64,000 bases of DNA from assembly GCF_003850245.1 (NCBI RefSeq), contig NZ_CP031015.1, forward strand, positions 2,356,001 through 2,420,000. The letters run 5' to 3'. Of the stretch, positions 8,907 to 17,354 are shown piece by piece. This DNA comes from Microbacterium sp. ABRD28. GTDB lineage: Bacteria; Actinomycetota; Actinomycetes; Actinomycetales; Microbacteriaceae. Under the pieces are notes generated by a model. That model saw nothing but the letters and a program-made list of their open reading frames with translations. It was not told the origin of the DNA and searched no databases. The position numbers and the translations under genes are program-made. Every line of letters begins with the position of its first letter. Position 1 is the stretch's first letter.

Positions 8907-9176
8907 GTGATCACACCGAGTGAACCTTCCGACCGTTCGACCGTGCTGAAGGGTGCAGCCCAAGGCGCTGCGGCGGCCACCACCGTGGCCCCCACCGTCC
9001 GCGTGACCCTCGGGCTCCTCGGCATCGTGCAGGCCGCATTCGCGTTCCTGGCATTCTGGGACCTCGCCCATCGAGACAGCCGGCAGGTCACCGGACCCAA
9101 GCCCGTATGGATACCCGTCATCCTCGTCAACTGGATCGGGCCGGCGGCCTACTTCCTCTTCGGCATCAAACGCTGA
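8907..9176 (+). CDS. Small PLDc_N-domain membrane protein
   Basis: An 89-residue protein starting at GTG. Two hydrophobic helices (about residues 28-52 and 66-87) flank a short polar loop, and the protein ends NWIGPAAYFLFGIKR. The WDLAHRD...WIPVILVNWIGP pattern matches the PLDc_N membrane-anchor family, here as a free-standing protein without a nuclease domain. The function is unknown. It begins 12 bp after the split-barrel gene and ends 70 bp before tRNA-Leu. Confidence 0.7.
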   Translation: MITPSEPSDRSTVLKGAAQGAAAATTVAPTVRVTLGLLGIVQAAFAFLAFWDLAHRDSRQVTGPKPVWIPVILVNWIGPAAYFLFGIKR

Positions 9177-9230
9177 TCCGACGGTCGGAGCTCTCGGGTT
9201 ATCCCCATGCTCCCGTGGGAACCGCTCGCC

Positions 9231-9236
9231 TAGACT
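9231..9236 (+). promoter_or_regulatory. Putative -10 box of the tRNA-Leu promoter
   Basis: TAGACT lies ten bases before the mature 5' end of the tRNA at 9247, a spacing that leaves a very short 5' leader. No convincing -35 is seen. Confidence 0.4.
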
Positions 9237-9246
9237 GATCCCACCC

Positions 9247-9328
9247 GCGGGAGTGGTGAAACTGGCAGACACGCAGGATTTAGGTTCCTGTGCCTCCGGG
9301 CGTGTGGGTTCAAGTCCCACCTTCCGCA
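9247..9328 (+). tRNA. tRNA-Leu (anticodon UAG, CUA codons)
   Basis: A class II tRNA of 82 bases. The acceptor stem is GCGGGAG paired with CTTCCGC, with one G-U pair. The anticodon arm CAGGA-TTTAGGT-TCCTG has anticodon TAG. It has a long variable arm (GCCTCCGGGCGT region), a T arm GTGGG-TTCAAGT-CCCAC and discriminator A at 9328. The CCA end is not encoded. CUA is rare in such high-GC genomes, so this decoder is probably little used. Confidence 0.95.
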
Positions 9329-9391
9329 CGCGCATCCCGTTCGTTCTCCGGCGAGGTGCGTCCCCTGCCGCCGCGACCCGACGGGACTCAC

Positions 9392-10177
9392 GTGTACACC
9401 GTTCCCACCGCTCTCATCCCCTGGCTCGATCCCGCCGCGATCATCGCCGCGGCCGGCCCCTGGGCCCTCGCCGTGGTCTGCTTCATCGTGTTCGCCGAGA
9501 CCGGCCTCCTGGTGGGGTTCCTTCTCCCGGGTGACACGCTGCTGATCATGGCGGGCCTGCTCTCGCATCCCTCCGAGGTGGCCCCCAACGGCGTCTTCGG
9601 CATCAGCGCCTGGTGGGTGGCGCTCCTGATCGGACTCGCCGCGTTCGTCGGCGGTGAAGTCGGTTATCTCATCGGGCACAAGGGCGGTCCCGCGGTGTTC
9701 GAACGAAAGGAATCCGGCGTCTTCAGCCGACGCAACGTCGAGCGCACCAACGCGTTCTTCGAGCGGTGGGGCGGACTCACGATCATCCTGGCCCGCTTCG
9801 TGCCGATCGTCCGCACCTTCGCACCCGTGGCGGCCGGCGTCGGCCACATGCCGTGGCACCGCTACACCCTGTACAACTTCATCGGAGCGGTCATCTGGGG
9901 CTTCGGTCTGACGATGATCGGCTACGGCATCGGATTCATCCCCGGTGTCGGACAGTTCGTGACCGACTACATCGACGTCATCCTGCTCGTGGCGGTCGGC
10001 GGCACGGTGATCTTCATCGTCTGGCACTACCTCGCCGAGCGCCGCAAGGCGAAGAAGGCCGCGGCGGCGGGCGAGGACACCGACACCGACGCCGTCGAGG
10101 CACGCCAGCTCGTGCTCGACCCCGACGTCTTCCAGCGCGGGCCCGAGCACCGCCCAGGCACGACTCCCGAGGTCTGA
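9392..10177 (+). CDS. DedA/SNARE-associated family membrane protein
   Basis: A 261-residue DedA-family protein. The first helices contain FAETGLLVGFLLPGDTLL with the conserved E and G-D. The central motif G-E-x-G-Y-x-I-G-x-K-G-G follows, then the hallmark ARFVPIVRTFAPVAAGVGHM and the Y-x-x-x-N-x-x-G-A-x-x-W block. DedA proteins are believed to scramble or transport lipid carriers and support membrane homeostasis. The GTG at 9392 is chosen because upstream sequence belongs to the tRNA; its ribosome site is weak. The C-terminus is polar and rich in Lys and Asp. Confidence 0.88.
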   Translation: MYTVPTALIPWLDPAAIIAAAGPWALAVVCFIVFAETGLLVGFLLPGDTLLIMAGLLSHPSEVAPNGVFGISAWWVALLIGLAAFVGGEVGYLIGHKGGPAVFERKESGVFSRRNVERTNAFFERWGGLTIILARFVPIVRTFAPVAAGVGHMPWHRYTLYNFIGAVIWGFGLTMIGYGIGFIPGVGQFVTDYIDVILLVAVGGTVIFIVWHYLAERRKAKKAAAAGEDTDTDAVEARQLVLDPDVFQRGPEHRPGTTPEV

Positions 10178-10181
10178 GAGC

Positions 10182-10220
10182 CGCCCGGCGACCGCTCTTC
10201 CGGGAGCGGGGCGCCGGGCG
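10182..10220 (+). terminator. GC-rich hairpin after the DedA gene
   Basis: GCCCGGCG (10183-10190) pairs with CGCCGGGC (10212-10219). An inner CCGCTC/GAGCGG stem closes a six-base loop. There is no T-tract, as is common for actinobacterial hairpin terminators. It ends just before the promoter-like TACCCT of the next gene. Confidence 0.5.
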
Positions 10221-10226
10221 TACCCT
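10221..10226 (+). promoter_or_regulatory. Putative -10 hexamer of a leaderless promoter (CMD-family pseudogene)
   Basis: TACCCT lies exactly six bases before the ATG at 10233, as at several intact genes in this window. The promoter therefore appears to outlast the broken gene. Confidence 0.4.
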
Positions 10227-10232
10227 CGGCGC

Positions 10233-10602
10233 ATGTCCGTCATCCGCACGTCCGCCGAGGCCGTGGTCGAAGGCGCCGCCGCCACGCTGTACGCGGACGA
10301 TCGCGAGAGTCTCGGCTCCGTGACGCCCCATACCAGGGTCACCGCCCTCAACCCCGAGGCCGTCGCACTTCGCCGAGAGGCTGAGCGGGGATTCTGCGTC
10401 CATGACGCCGGAGGATGCCGCTGAGCTGCAGCGGCTCGGGTTCAGCGATCGCGAGATCGTCGACATCGCCTTCGCCGCCGCGGCGCGAAACTTCTACAGC
10501 CGGTCGCTGCACGCCCTCGGCGTCGAGCCCGACATCCCGCCCACCCTTCCCGCGTCGCTGCGAGATGCGCTGCTGGAGGGGATGCGCACGCGCGAAGCGT
10601 GA
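10233..10602 (+). pseudogene. Carboxymuconolactone decarboxylase / AhpD-like peroxidase-related gene with internal deletion and frameshift
   Basis: The first about 47 codons (frame of 10233) read like the start of a CMD-family protein (LYADDRESLGSVTPHTRVTALNPEAV). From about 10372 the reading jumps to another frame, giving AERLSGDSASMTPEDAAELQ, then GFSDREIVDIAFAAAARNFYSR and a normal C-terminus ending at 10602. The middle of the family, including the catalytic E...CxxxH/CxxC helices, is missing. A deletion of about 60 codons that is not a multiple of three explains both facts. Neither half keeps the active site, so it should be inactive. Confidence 0.75.
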
Positions 10603-10614
10603 CGGCGCGCGGCG

Positions 10615-11523
10615 CTACGACGCTTTGGCGGTCTTCTTCCGAGGGGCCTTCTTCTTCGCGGGCCCCTTCGACGCGCCCGATGCGGCCGAGCCGCTCGCCG
10701 TGCCGGACTCGGCGTCATCCTTCTTCCCCGACCGTGCCGCACGCGAGCGCTCCACGCTCGCGCGCAGCGCCTCCATCAGGTCGATGACCTCACCGCCGCC
10801 CTCACCCTCATCCTCGGTGCCGAACGTCTCGGCCGTGTCGATCGCGTCGCCCTGTTCGATTTTGGCCTTGATGAGGGTGCGCAGCTCCTCCTGATAGTCG
10901 TCGGTGAACTCGGTCGGGTCGAAGTCGCTTGCGAAGCTGTCCACAAGGGCGGCCGACAGCTCGAGCTCTTTGCCCGAGATCTTCACGTCCTCCTCCAGCG
11001 ACGGGAACGTCGCCTCGCGCACCTCGTCCGACCACAGCAGCGTCTGCAGCACGAGCACGTCTCCGCGCACGCGCAGCGCGGCGAGCCGGGTCTTCTGCCG
11101 CAGCGAGAACCGCACGATCGCGGTGCGATCGGTCTGCTCCAGCGTTCGACGCAGCAGCACGTACGCCTTCGGCGAGGCGGAGTCGGGCTCGAGGTAGTAC
11201 GCCTTGTCGAACAGCAGCGGGTCGACCTGGTCGCTCGGCACGAACTCGACGACGTCGATCTCTCGGCTCTTCTCGGCGGGCAGCGCGTCGAAGTCGTCCT
11301 TGGTGAGGATGACGGTCTGCTGTCCGTCGTCGTAGGCCCGGTCGATGTCGCTGTAGGGCACGACCTCGCCGTCGATCTCGCACACGCGCTGGTAGCGGAT
11401 GCGTCCGCCGTCTTTGTTGTGCACCTGATGGAGGGACACGTCGTGATCCTCCGTGGCCGAATACACCTTGACCGGCACGTTGACCAGCCCGAACGTCAGC
11501 GCGCCCTTCCAGATCGACCTCAT
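10615..11523 (-). CDS. ku: Ku protein, non-homologous end joining
   Basis: A bacterial Ku homodimer subunit of 302 residues. The conserved opening is MRSIWKGALTFGLVNVPVK and the core beta-barrel bridge region runs to about residue 255. A Ser/Gly-rich linker and a Lys-rich tail (KKKAPRKKTAK) that probably binds DNA follow. Ku loads on double-strand ends and recruits LigD, encoded divergently 46 bp away. An upstream in-frame ATG at 11538 exists, but the family begins at MRSIWKG. TTCACT lies six bases before this start. Confidence 0.96.
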   Translation of the reverse strand: MRSIWKGALTFGLVNVPVKVYSATEDHDVSLHQVHNKDGGRIRYQRVCEIDGEVVPYSDIDRAYDDGQQTVILTKDDFDALPAEKSREIDVVEFVPSDQVDPLLFDKAYYLEPDSASPKAYVLLRRTLEQTDRTAIVRFSLRQKTRLAALRVRGDVLVLQTLLWSDEVREATFPSLEEDVKISGKELELSAALVDSFASDFDPTEFTDDYQEELRTLIKAKIEQGDAIDTAETFGTEDEGEGGGEVIDLMEALRASVERSRAARSGKKDDAESGTASGSAASGASKGPAKKKAPRKKTAKAS

Positions 11524-11557
11524 CACACCAGTGAACACCTGTCACACCGCTCACGGC

Positions 11558-11563
11558 TACCCT
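11558..11563 (+). promoter_or_regulatory. Putative -10 hexamer of a leaderless promoter (ligD)
   Basis: TACCCT lies exactly six bases before the ligD ATG, with no Shine-Dalgarno sequence between. The whole ku-ligD divergent spacer is only 46 bp, so both promoters must lie within or overlap it. Confidence 0.45.
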
Positions 11564-11569
11564 TGCCCC

Positions 11570-14098
11570 ATGCCCGGCGATGAGCAACTGGTCCGCATCG
11601 GCGGCCGCCGGCTGCGCCTGACGAACCTCGACAAGGTGCTCTATCCCGAGACGGGCACCACCAAGGGCGAGGTCATCGCGTACTACACCCGCATCGCACC
11701 CGTCCTGCTCCCCCACGTGGCCGGGAGGCCGGTGACCCGGAAGCGCTGGCCGGAGGGCGTGGGAACCGACGCGCACCCCGAGATGTCGTTCTTCGCGAAA
11801 GACCTCGAGCCCGGGGCCCCCGAGTGGGTGCCCCGAATGCCCATTCCCCACTCCAGCGGCACCAAGGAGTACCCGCTCGTCGAGGACCTCCCCACCCTGG
11901 TCTACCTCGCGCAGGTCGCCAGCCTCGAGCTGCACGTGCCGCAGTGGCGCTTCACGGTCGACGGCGAGCGCGGCGACGCAGACCGTCTGGTTCTCGACCT
12001 CGACCCCGGTCCCGGTGCCGGCCTCGCCGAGTGCGCGGAGGTGGCGCGATGGGCCCGCGACATCCTCTCCCCGATGGGGCTCGAACCCTATCCGGTGACA
12101 AGCGGCAGCAAGGGACTGCAGCTCTACTGCGCCCTCCCCCCCGGCCAGACGAGCGACGGCGCGTCGCGCCTCGCCCGCGAACTCGCCCGATCGATCGAAG
12201 CCGATCACCCCGACCTCGTGGTCAGCAGCATGAAGAAGGCCGTCCGCGACGGGCGGGTGCTGATCGACTGGAGTCAGAACAACGGTTCGAAGACGACCAT
12301 CGCGCCCTATTCCCTGCGTGGTCGACCCCGGCCGACGGTGGCGACGCCGCGCACGTGGGCCGAGCTGGACGATCCGCAGCTGCGTCATCTCCGATTCGAC
12401 GAGGTCCTCGACCGGGTCGAAGAGATCGGCGACCCCCTCGCCGCGCTCGATCGCGACGCCGCGCCGGGCACCCGCGACGGCGGGGTCGCGCCGCTCACCG
12501 CCTATATCGCCAAGCGCACCGCCGGCGCCACTCCTGAGCCCGTGCCCTCGGCGCCGGCCGCGCATCGGACGACTCCCGACGGGCTCCCGACATTCGTGGT
12601 CCAGGAGCATCACGCCTCGCGCCTGCACTGGGATCTGCGCCTCGAACGCGACGGCGTGCTGGTGAGCTGGGCGGTGCCCCGCGGCATCCCGCACTCGACC
12701 GCCCGCAACACCCTCGCGGTCATGACCGAGGATCACCCCATGGAGTACGCGACCTTCGAGGGCACCATCCCCGCCGGCCAGTACGGGGCCGGCACCATGA
12801 CGATCTGGGACACCGGCCACTACGAACTCGAGAAGTGGCGCGATGACGAGATCATCTTCACCGCCGAGGGCCGCCCCGGCGGTCCGCTCGGTCGGGTGCG
12901 GCTCGCCCTGATCCGCACGGAGGGTCAGGGCGAGAAGTCCTCCTGGCTCCTCCATCGCATGAAGACGGATGCCGCGGGGAGGCCCCAAGCCGATGCGAAG
13001 CCGGTCACGGCATCGCCCCCCACGGCCTCCTCGCCCCCCGCCGAGCCGGAGCATGAGCCCGATGCGAGCGAGCCCGACCTCGACGCCCTCCTCGCCGCTG
13101 CGCCCGACGCAGCGTGGCCGCCCCGCGCACGCGACCTCGCCCCCATGCTCTCGACGTCGGCCACCCCGGTCCGCGCACGCTCCGACGCCCTGCGCTGGGG
13201 CTCTCCGGCGTGGGCGGAGGCAAAGTGGGACGGCATCCGCGCGATCGGCGTCTGGGACGGTCGCCGCCTACGACTCTGGGCCCGCAGCGGCAACGAGCTG
13301 ACAGCGCGCTACCCCGAGATCAGCGGGGTGGACGCCGCCCTCGGCGAGAGTCCGGCGATCGTCGACGGCGAGCTCGTCGCTCTCGATCACGGCCGTCCGA
13401 GCTTCCCCCTCCTCCAGACCCGGATGAACCTTTTGCGCGAGGGGGACATCGCGCGCGAGGCGGCCCGCACCCCCGTGCACTACTACCTGTTCGACGTGCT
13501 CGTCGTCGAGGGGAAGGATGTCTCCGCGCTGCCTCTGCGGCAGCGGCGAGCGATGCTGGAGCGACTGGCCGCGTCATCCATTCCGGCCATCGTGACGCCG
13601 CCGGTGTTCGAGGATGTCGACATCGCCCTCCAGACCAGCCGACAGCTCCGGCTCGAGGGCGTCGTGGTCAAGGACCCGGCGTCGCCCTACCGGCGCGGGG
13701 CGCGGTCGGAGTCATGGCTGAAGGTCAAGCTGACCCGCACCCAGGAGGTCGTCATCGCGGGGATCCGGCCAGGTCAGGGCGGCCGGGCCCACACCTTCGG
13801 TTCACTCCTCCTCGGCATCCCGGGCGACGAAGGTCTGCGCTACGCGGGGCGTGTGGGAACGGGCTTCACCGATCGGGAGCTCCGAGCTCTCCAGGAACGG
13901 CTGACCCCCCTCGCCGCGGATCGGAACCCTCTCGTGGGCGTCCCCGCCGCCGACACCCGAGGGGTGCAGTGGGTTCGTCCCGAGCTGGTGGGCGAGGTCG
14001 AGTTCGGCGAGTTCACCCCGACGGGCATCCTGCGTCACTCGCGCTGGCGAGGACTTCGTCCCGACAAGCATGCCGACGAGGTCGTCCGCGAGGACTGA
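11570..14098 (+). CDS. ligD: Multidomain ATP-dependent DNA ligase LigD (polymerase-phosphoesterase-ligase)
   Basis: An 842-residue NHEJ enzyme in the mycobacterial order. The primase-like polymerase domain is at about residues 5-300, with metal ligands D143 and D145 in VLDLDPGPG. The 3'-phosphoesterase domain is at about 340-465 (QEHHASRLHWDLRLE, residues 345-359). A Pro/Glu-rich linker follows, then the ligase domain from about 525 with the AMP-accepting lysine K552 in AKWDG and an OB fold after about 725. With Ku it fills, trims and seals broken ends. It is convergent with the CDF gene, the two stop codons being adjacent. Confidence 0.96.
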   Translation: MPGDEQLVRIGGRRLRLTNLDKVLYPETGTTKGEVIAYYTRIAPVLLPHVAGRPVTRKRWPEGVGTDAHPEMSFFAKDLEPGAPEWVPRMPIPHSSGTKEYPLVEDLPTLVYLAQVASLELHVPQWRFTVDGERGDADRLVLDLDPGPGAGLAECAEVARWARDILSPMGLEPYPVTSGSKGLQLYCALPPGQTSDGASRLARELARSIEADHPDLVVSSMKKAVRDGRVLIDWSQNNGSKTTIAPYSLRGRPRPTVATPRTWAELDDPQLRHLRFDEVLDRVEEIGDPLAALDRDAAPGTRDGGVAPLTAYIAKRTAGATPEPVPSAPAAHRTTPDGLPTFVVQEHHASRLHWDLRLERDGVLVSWAVPRGIPHSTARNTLAVMTEDHPMEYATFEGTIPAGQYGAGTMTIWDTGHYELEKWRDDEIIFTAEGRPGGPLGRVRLALIRTEGQGEKSSWLLHRMKTDAAGRPQADAKPVTASPPTASSPPAEPEHEPDASEPDLDALLAAAPDAAWPPRARDLAPMLSTSATPVRARSDALRWGSPAWAEAKWDGIRAIGVWDGRRLRLWARSGNELTARYPEISGVDAALGESPAIVDGELVALDHGRPSFPLLQTRMNLLREGDIAREAARTPVHYYLFDVLVVEGKDVSALPLRQRRAMLERLAASSIPAIVTPPVFEDVDIALQTSRQLRLEGVVVKDPASPYRRGARSESWLKVKLTRTQEVVIAGIRPGQGGRAHTFGSLLLGIPGDEGLRYAGRVGTGFTDRELRALQERLTPLAADRNPLVGVPAADTRGVQWVRPELVGEVEFGEFTPTGILRHSRWRGLRPDKHADEVVRED

Positions 14099-15016
14099 TC
14101 AGGCGTGGGCGTCGTGCTCGATATGCCCGGCGCCTTCGACCTGGAAAGTCGAGTGGGCGACGTCGAAGTGCTCGGAGAGGCAGCCCTGCAGATCGCGGAG
14201 CACGGCGTCGGACCGGCCCGCCGTGATGACGTCCGACGACACGACCACGTGCGCGCTGAAGACCGGCGCACCGCGGGTGAGCTGCCACACATGGACGTCG
14301 TGCACGTCGACGACGCCTGGTGTGCCGAGGATGTGGGCGCGGATGTCGCGGACCTCCATACCCCGCGGGGCGGCTTCACTGAGAACCGAGGCGACCTCGC
14401 GGAGGAGCGTGACCGCCCGCGGCACGATCATCGCCGCGATCGCGAGGGACGCGAGGGCATCGGCCGGTGCCCAGCCGGTCACGAGGATCACGACCGCGGC
14501 GATGATCACCGCGATCGAGCCCAGGAGGTCGCCGAGCACCTCGAGGTAGGCACCGCGGATGTTGAGGTTCGTCTTCTGCGCGACGCTCAGCAGCCACATG
14601 GCGGCGCCGTTGGCGACGAGACCGATCACCGCGACGACGAGCATCACGCCACCTGCGACCTCGACCTCGGCGGGCGCGATCAGGCGTGAGACGGCCTCGA
14701 TGCCGACCCACGCCGCAAGGACGATGAGGATCACGCCGTTGGCGAGGGCCCCGAACACCTCGGCACGCTGATAGCCGTAGGTGCGTCGGTCGGTGGCAGG
14801 GCGGGCCGCGACGACGGCGGCGAAAAGAGCGATGACCAGGCCCGCCGCGTCGGTGAACATGTGCGCCGCGTCGGCGATGAGGGCGAGCGATCCGGAGAGG
14901 ATCGCCCCGACCACCTGCACCACCATGACGGTGGCGGTGATCCCGAGCGAGATCGCCAGGAGCCGGCGGCTGGAGGCGCTTCGCCAGCCGCCGGCGGGCT
15001 CGGGATGGTTGTGCAC
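14099..15016 (-). CDS. Cation diffusion facilitator (CDF) metal exporter
   Basis: A 305-residue CDF transporter. It has a His-containing N-terminus (MHNHPEP) and six helices. Helix 2 carries ALIADAAHMFTDAAG and helix 5 GDLLGSIAVIIAA, giving the H-x-x-x-D and D-x-x-x-S/D pattern typical of Zn/Co/Cd exporters of the CzcD type. A cytoplasmic C-terminal domain has DVHVWQLTRGAPVFSAHVVV and ends with His residues. GTG is the start, with GGAGGG and a TAGCCT box directly upstream. It probably exports zinc or cobalt by proton exchange. Confidence 0.92.
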   Translation of the reverse strand: MHNHPEPAGGWRSASSRRLLAISLGITATVMVVQVVGAILSGSLALIADAAHMFTDAAGLVIALFAAVVAARPATDRRTYGYQRAEVFGALANGVILIVLAAWVGIEAVSRLIAPAEVEVAGGVMLVVAVIGLVANGAAMWLLSVAQKTNLNIRGAYLEVLGDLLGSIAVIIAAVVILVTGWAPADALASLAIAAMIVPRAVTLLREVASVLSEAAPRGMEVRDIRAHILGTPGVVDVHDVHVWQLTRGAPVFSAHVVVSSDVITAGRSDAVLRDLQGCLSEHFDVAHSTFQVEGAGHIEHDAHA

Positions 15017-15022
15017 CCCTCC

Positions 15023-15028
15023 AGGCTA
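15023..15028 (-). promoter_or_regulatory. Putative -10 hexamer upstream of the CDF exporter
   Basis: On the minus strand TAGCCT is followed by six bases (GGAGGG) and the GTG start. The six bases would also serve as a Shine-Dalgarno sequence for a leadered transcript, so this case is ambiguous. Confidence 0.35.
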
Positions 15029-15113
15029 GATCTGAGGGAGGTTCCGAGTGAGCCGGGCGCGCCTGTCGGGAATGAGAGTCCTTTTCAGCCGCTGCCGACC
15101 CCGGAGCACAGAC

Positions 15114-15713
15114 TCAGAGGGCTGACAGCAGCGGCGCGAGCCGCTCGAAAGCGCGGGCCCGATGGGATTGGGCGTTCTTCTCCTGGGCTTCCCACTCGCC
15201 GACCGTCCGCTCCGACGCGCTCGGCTGGGCGTCGGGGATGAAGATCGGGTCGTAGCCGAAGCCGCCCGTCCCCCGCTCAGCGGTGGCCAGTCGGCCCGGC
15301 CAGACGCCCTCCACGGTGTGCTCCTCACCGCCGGGCAGGACCAGGGCGATCACCGAGACGAACTGCGCCGCCCGATGGGGGTCACGGACATCCGACAGCT
15401 GATCCAGCAGCAGGCTCCTGTTGGCGGCATCGTCTTTGCGATGCCCTGCCCAGTAGGCCGAGAACACCCCCGGCGCTCCACCGAGAACGTCGACCCGGAT
15501 GCCGGAGTCGTCAGCGAGAGCGGGAAGGCCGGTGTGGTGGGCGGCAGCCCGCGCTTTGATCAGCGCATTCGCGGCGAAGGTCACTCCGTCTTCGACCGGC
15601 TCCGGGCCGTCGTACCCCGAGACCACGAGGTCGGGACGCACCCGCGCGACGATCGCCTGGAACTCGGCGACCTTGTGGGCGTTGTGGGTGGCGAGGACGA
15701 TCCGCTGCGGCAT
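15114..15713 (-). CDS. rdgB: dITP/XTP pyrophosphatase (RdgB/HAM1 family)
   Basis: A 199-residue house-cleaning NTPase that hydrolyses dITP, dXTP and ITP to monophosphates. It opens RIVLATHNAHKVAEFQ, the family signature for nucleotide binding. It continues with GLPALADDSGIRVDVLGGAPGVFSA and the GTGGFGYDPIFIP block. A GTG two codons upstream overlaps the rph stop, but GAGGAG spaced five bases from the ATG at 15713 favours the latter. It is the last gene of a murI-rph-rdgB operon. Confidence 0.95.
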   Translation of the reverse strand: MPQRIVLATHNAHKVAEFQAIVARVRPDLVVSGYDGPEPVEDGVTFAANALIKARAAAHHTGLPALADDSGIRVDVLGGAPGVFSAYWAGHRKDDAANRSLLLDQLSDVRDPHRAAQFVSVIALVLPGGEEHTVEGVWPGRLATAERGTGGFGYDPIFIPDAQPSASERTVGEWEAQEKNAQSHRARAFERLAPLLSAL

Positions 15714-15715
15714 CC

Positions 15716-16459
15716 TCACTCCTCGCCTGCGCCCAGTGACGCCGCCTGGATCTCGCGGAGATCCGCACAGCCGGCCAGGGCGAGTTCGAGCAGGGCGTCG
15801 AGCTCGCGCTTGTCGAAGGGCGCACCCTCGGCCGTGCCCTGCACCTCGACGAAGAGCCCGCGGCCGGTGACCACGATGTTCATGTCGGTCTCGGCGCGCA
15901 CGTCTTCGACGTAGGCGAGGTCGAGCAACGGCTCGCCGTCGACGATGCCGACCGAGACCGCCGAGACGGAGTCGAGAAGCACCTGTGCGCGCTGACCGAT
16001 GAACTTGCGCTCCCGGCCCCAGGCGATGGCGTCGGCGAGAGCGACGTAGGCGCCGGTGATCGCGGCCGTGCGCGTGCCGCCGTCGGCCTGGAGCACGTCG
16101 CAGTCGATCACGATGGTGTTCTCACCGAGTGCCTTGGTGTCCACGACCGCACGCAGCGCGCGACCGATGAGGCGGGAGATCTCGTGGGTGCGGCCTCCGA
16201 TCCGGCCCTTCACGCTCTCACGGTCGTTGCGATCGTTGGTGGCGCGCGGGAGCATCGCGTACTCGGCGGTGACCCAGCCCTTTCCCTTGCCGGTGAGCCA
16301 GCGGGGTACGCCGTTGGTGAAGGAGGCGGTGCACAGCACCCGGGTTCCGCCGAACGAGATCAGCGCCGAACCCTCAGCCTGGGTGCTCCACCCCCGCTCG
16401 ATCGTGATGGGTCGAAGATCGTCGGGGCTGCGACCGTCTGCACGGGTGATCTCGGACAT
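15716..16459 (-). CDS. rph: Ribonuclease PH
   Basis: A 247-residue phosphorolytic 3'-5' exonuclease that trims tRNA 3' ends. Family blocks are present: [18 protein letters not shown] at the N-terminus, then RERGWVTAEY-like [34 protein letters not shown] (tRNA binding) and [18 protein letters not shown] (phosphate site) complete them. The length is standard. It lies nine bases after murI and just before rdgB, the usual actinobacterial arrangement. Confidence 0.97.
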   Translation of the reverse strand: MSEITRADGRSPDDLRPITIERGWSTQAEGSALISFGGTRVLCTASFTNGVPRWLTGKGKGWVTAEYAMLPRATNDRNDRESVKGRIGGRTHEISRLIGRALRAVVDTKALGENTIVIDCDVLQADGGTRTAAITGAYVALADAIAWGRERKFIGQRAQVLLDSVSAVSVGIVDGEPLLDLAYVEDVRAETDMNIVVTGRGLFVEVQGTAEGAPFDKRELDALLELALAGCADLREIQAASLGAGEE

Positions 16460-16468
16460 GTGTCTCCT

Positions 16469-17302
16469 TCAGGCCCGGGGCGCGGGCAGGTCGATGGCGC
16501 CGGTCTGGACGAGACGCACGTCGCGCACCTCGCGTCCCATCAGGCGGTGGGCGAGGCGCACGAAATCGTCGGCCGAGGCGCCGGTGGCCTCGTACACGTG
16601 GCGCGCGACGGCGTCGGGTCCGGCGAGCAGGTCGCGGCTGACGAGCTGGCGGTAGACATCCTTGGCGGTCTCGGTGTCGCTGGAGACGAGGCTCACACCC
16701 TGTCCCATGACGTAGCTGATCGCTCCCTCGAGGAAGGGGTAGTGCGTACATCCGAGGACGAGGGTGTCGACGCCGGCATGGCGGAGTGGGGCGAGATACT
16801 CCTCGGCGGTCGCGAGGACCCGCGGAGTGTCGGTCTCCCCCGCTTCGACGAAGTCGACGAAGGCGGGGCAGGCCTGGGCGAACACCTCCAGCCGCGCGTT
16901 GACCTCGAGCATGTCCTGGTAAGCGCCCGAACCGATTGTCCCGTCCGTGCCGATGACACCGATCCGACCGTTGCGTGTCGTCGACATCGCGGTGCGGACG
17001 GCGGGTCCGATGACTTCGACGACCGGAACGTCGTAGCGCTCGCGGGCGTCGCGCAGCATCGCAGCCGACGCCGTGTTGCACGCGATGACCAGCATCTTCA
17101 CGCCCTCCGCGACGAGGGTGTCGAGGATCTCCAGAGCGTAGCGACGCACGTCGGCGATGGGCTTGGGCCCGTAGGGCGAGCGCGCGGTGTCGCCGATGTA
17201 GAGGATCGACTCGCGCGGCAGCTGCGCCGAGACGGCGCGGGCGACGGTCAGACCGCCGACCCCCGAGTCGAAGATTCCGATCGGCGCATCGTTCACGGTC
17301 AT
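16469..17302 (-). CDS. murI: Glutamate racemase
   Basis: A 277-residue cofactor-independent racemase making D-glutamate for peptidoglycan. Both catalytic cysteines are seen, in VIACNTASA and [10 protein letters not shown]. The opening [16 protein letters not shown] is the family N-terminus. ATG at 17302 is taken as the start. A TAGGCT hexamer lies only two bases before it but eight bases before an in-frame GTG two codons later, so the real start could be that GTG. It is the first gene of murI-rph-rdgB, divergent from the nicotinate phosphoribosyltransferase gene. Confidence 0.96.
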   Translation of the reverse strand: MTVNDAPIGIFDSGVGGLTVARAVSAQLPRESILYIGDTARSPYGPKPIADVRRYALEILDTLVAEGVKMLVIACNTASAAMLRDARERYDVPVVEVIGPAVRTAMSTTRNGRIGVIGTDGTIGSGAYQDMLEVNARLEVFAQACPAFVDFVEAGETDTPRVLATAEEYLAPLRHAGVDTLVLGCTHYPFLEGAISYVMGQGVSLVSSDTETAKDVYRQLVSRDLLAGPDAVARHVYEATGASADDFVRLAHRLMGREVRDVRLVQTGAIDLPAPRA

Positions 17303-17354
17303 CCAGCCTACGCCGCGGCGCCCCCGCCTCTCGCCCGTCGATAGAGTGACCGCC

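Noticed and set aside
10808..13054. A 748-codon open frame opposite ku/ligD
   Set aside because: It crosses two real genes and their divergent promoters, and has no recognisable domain.
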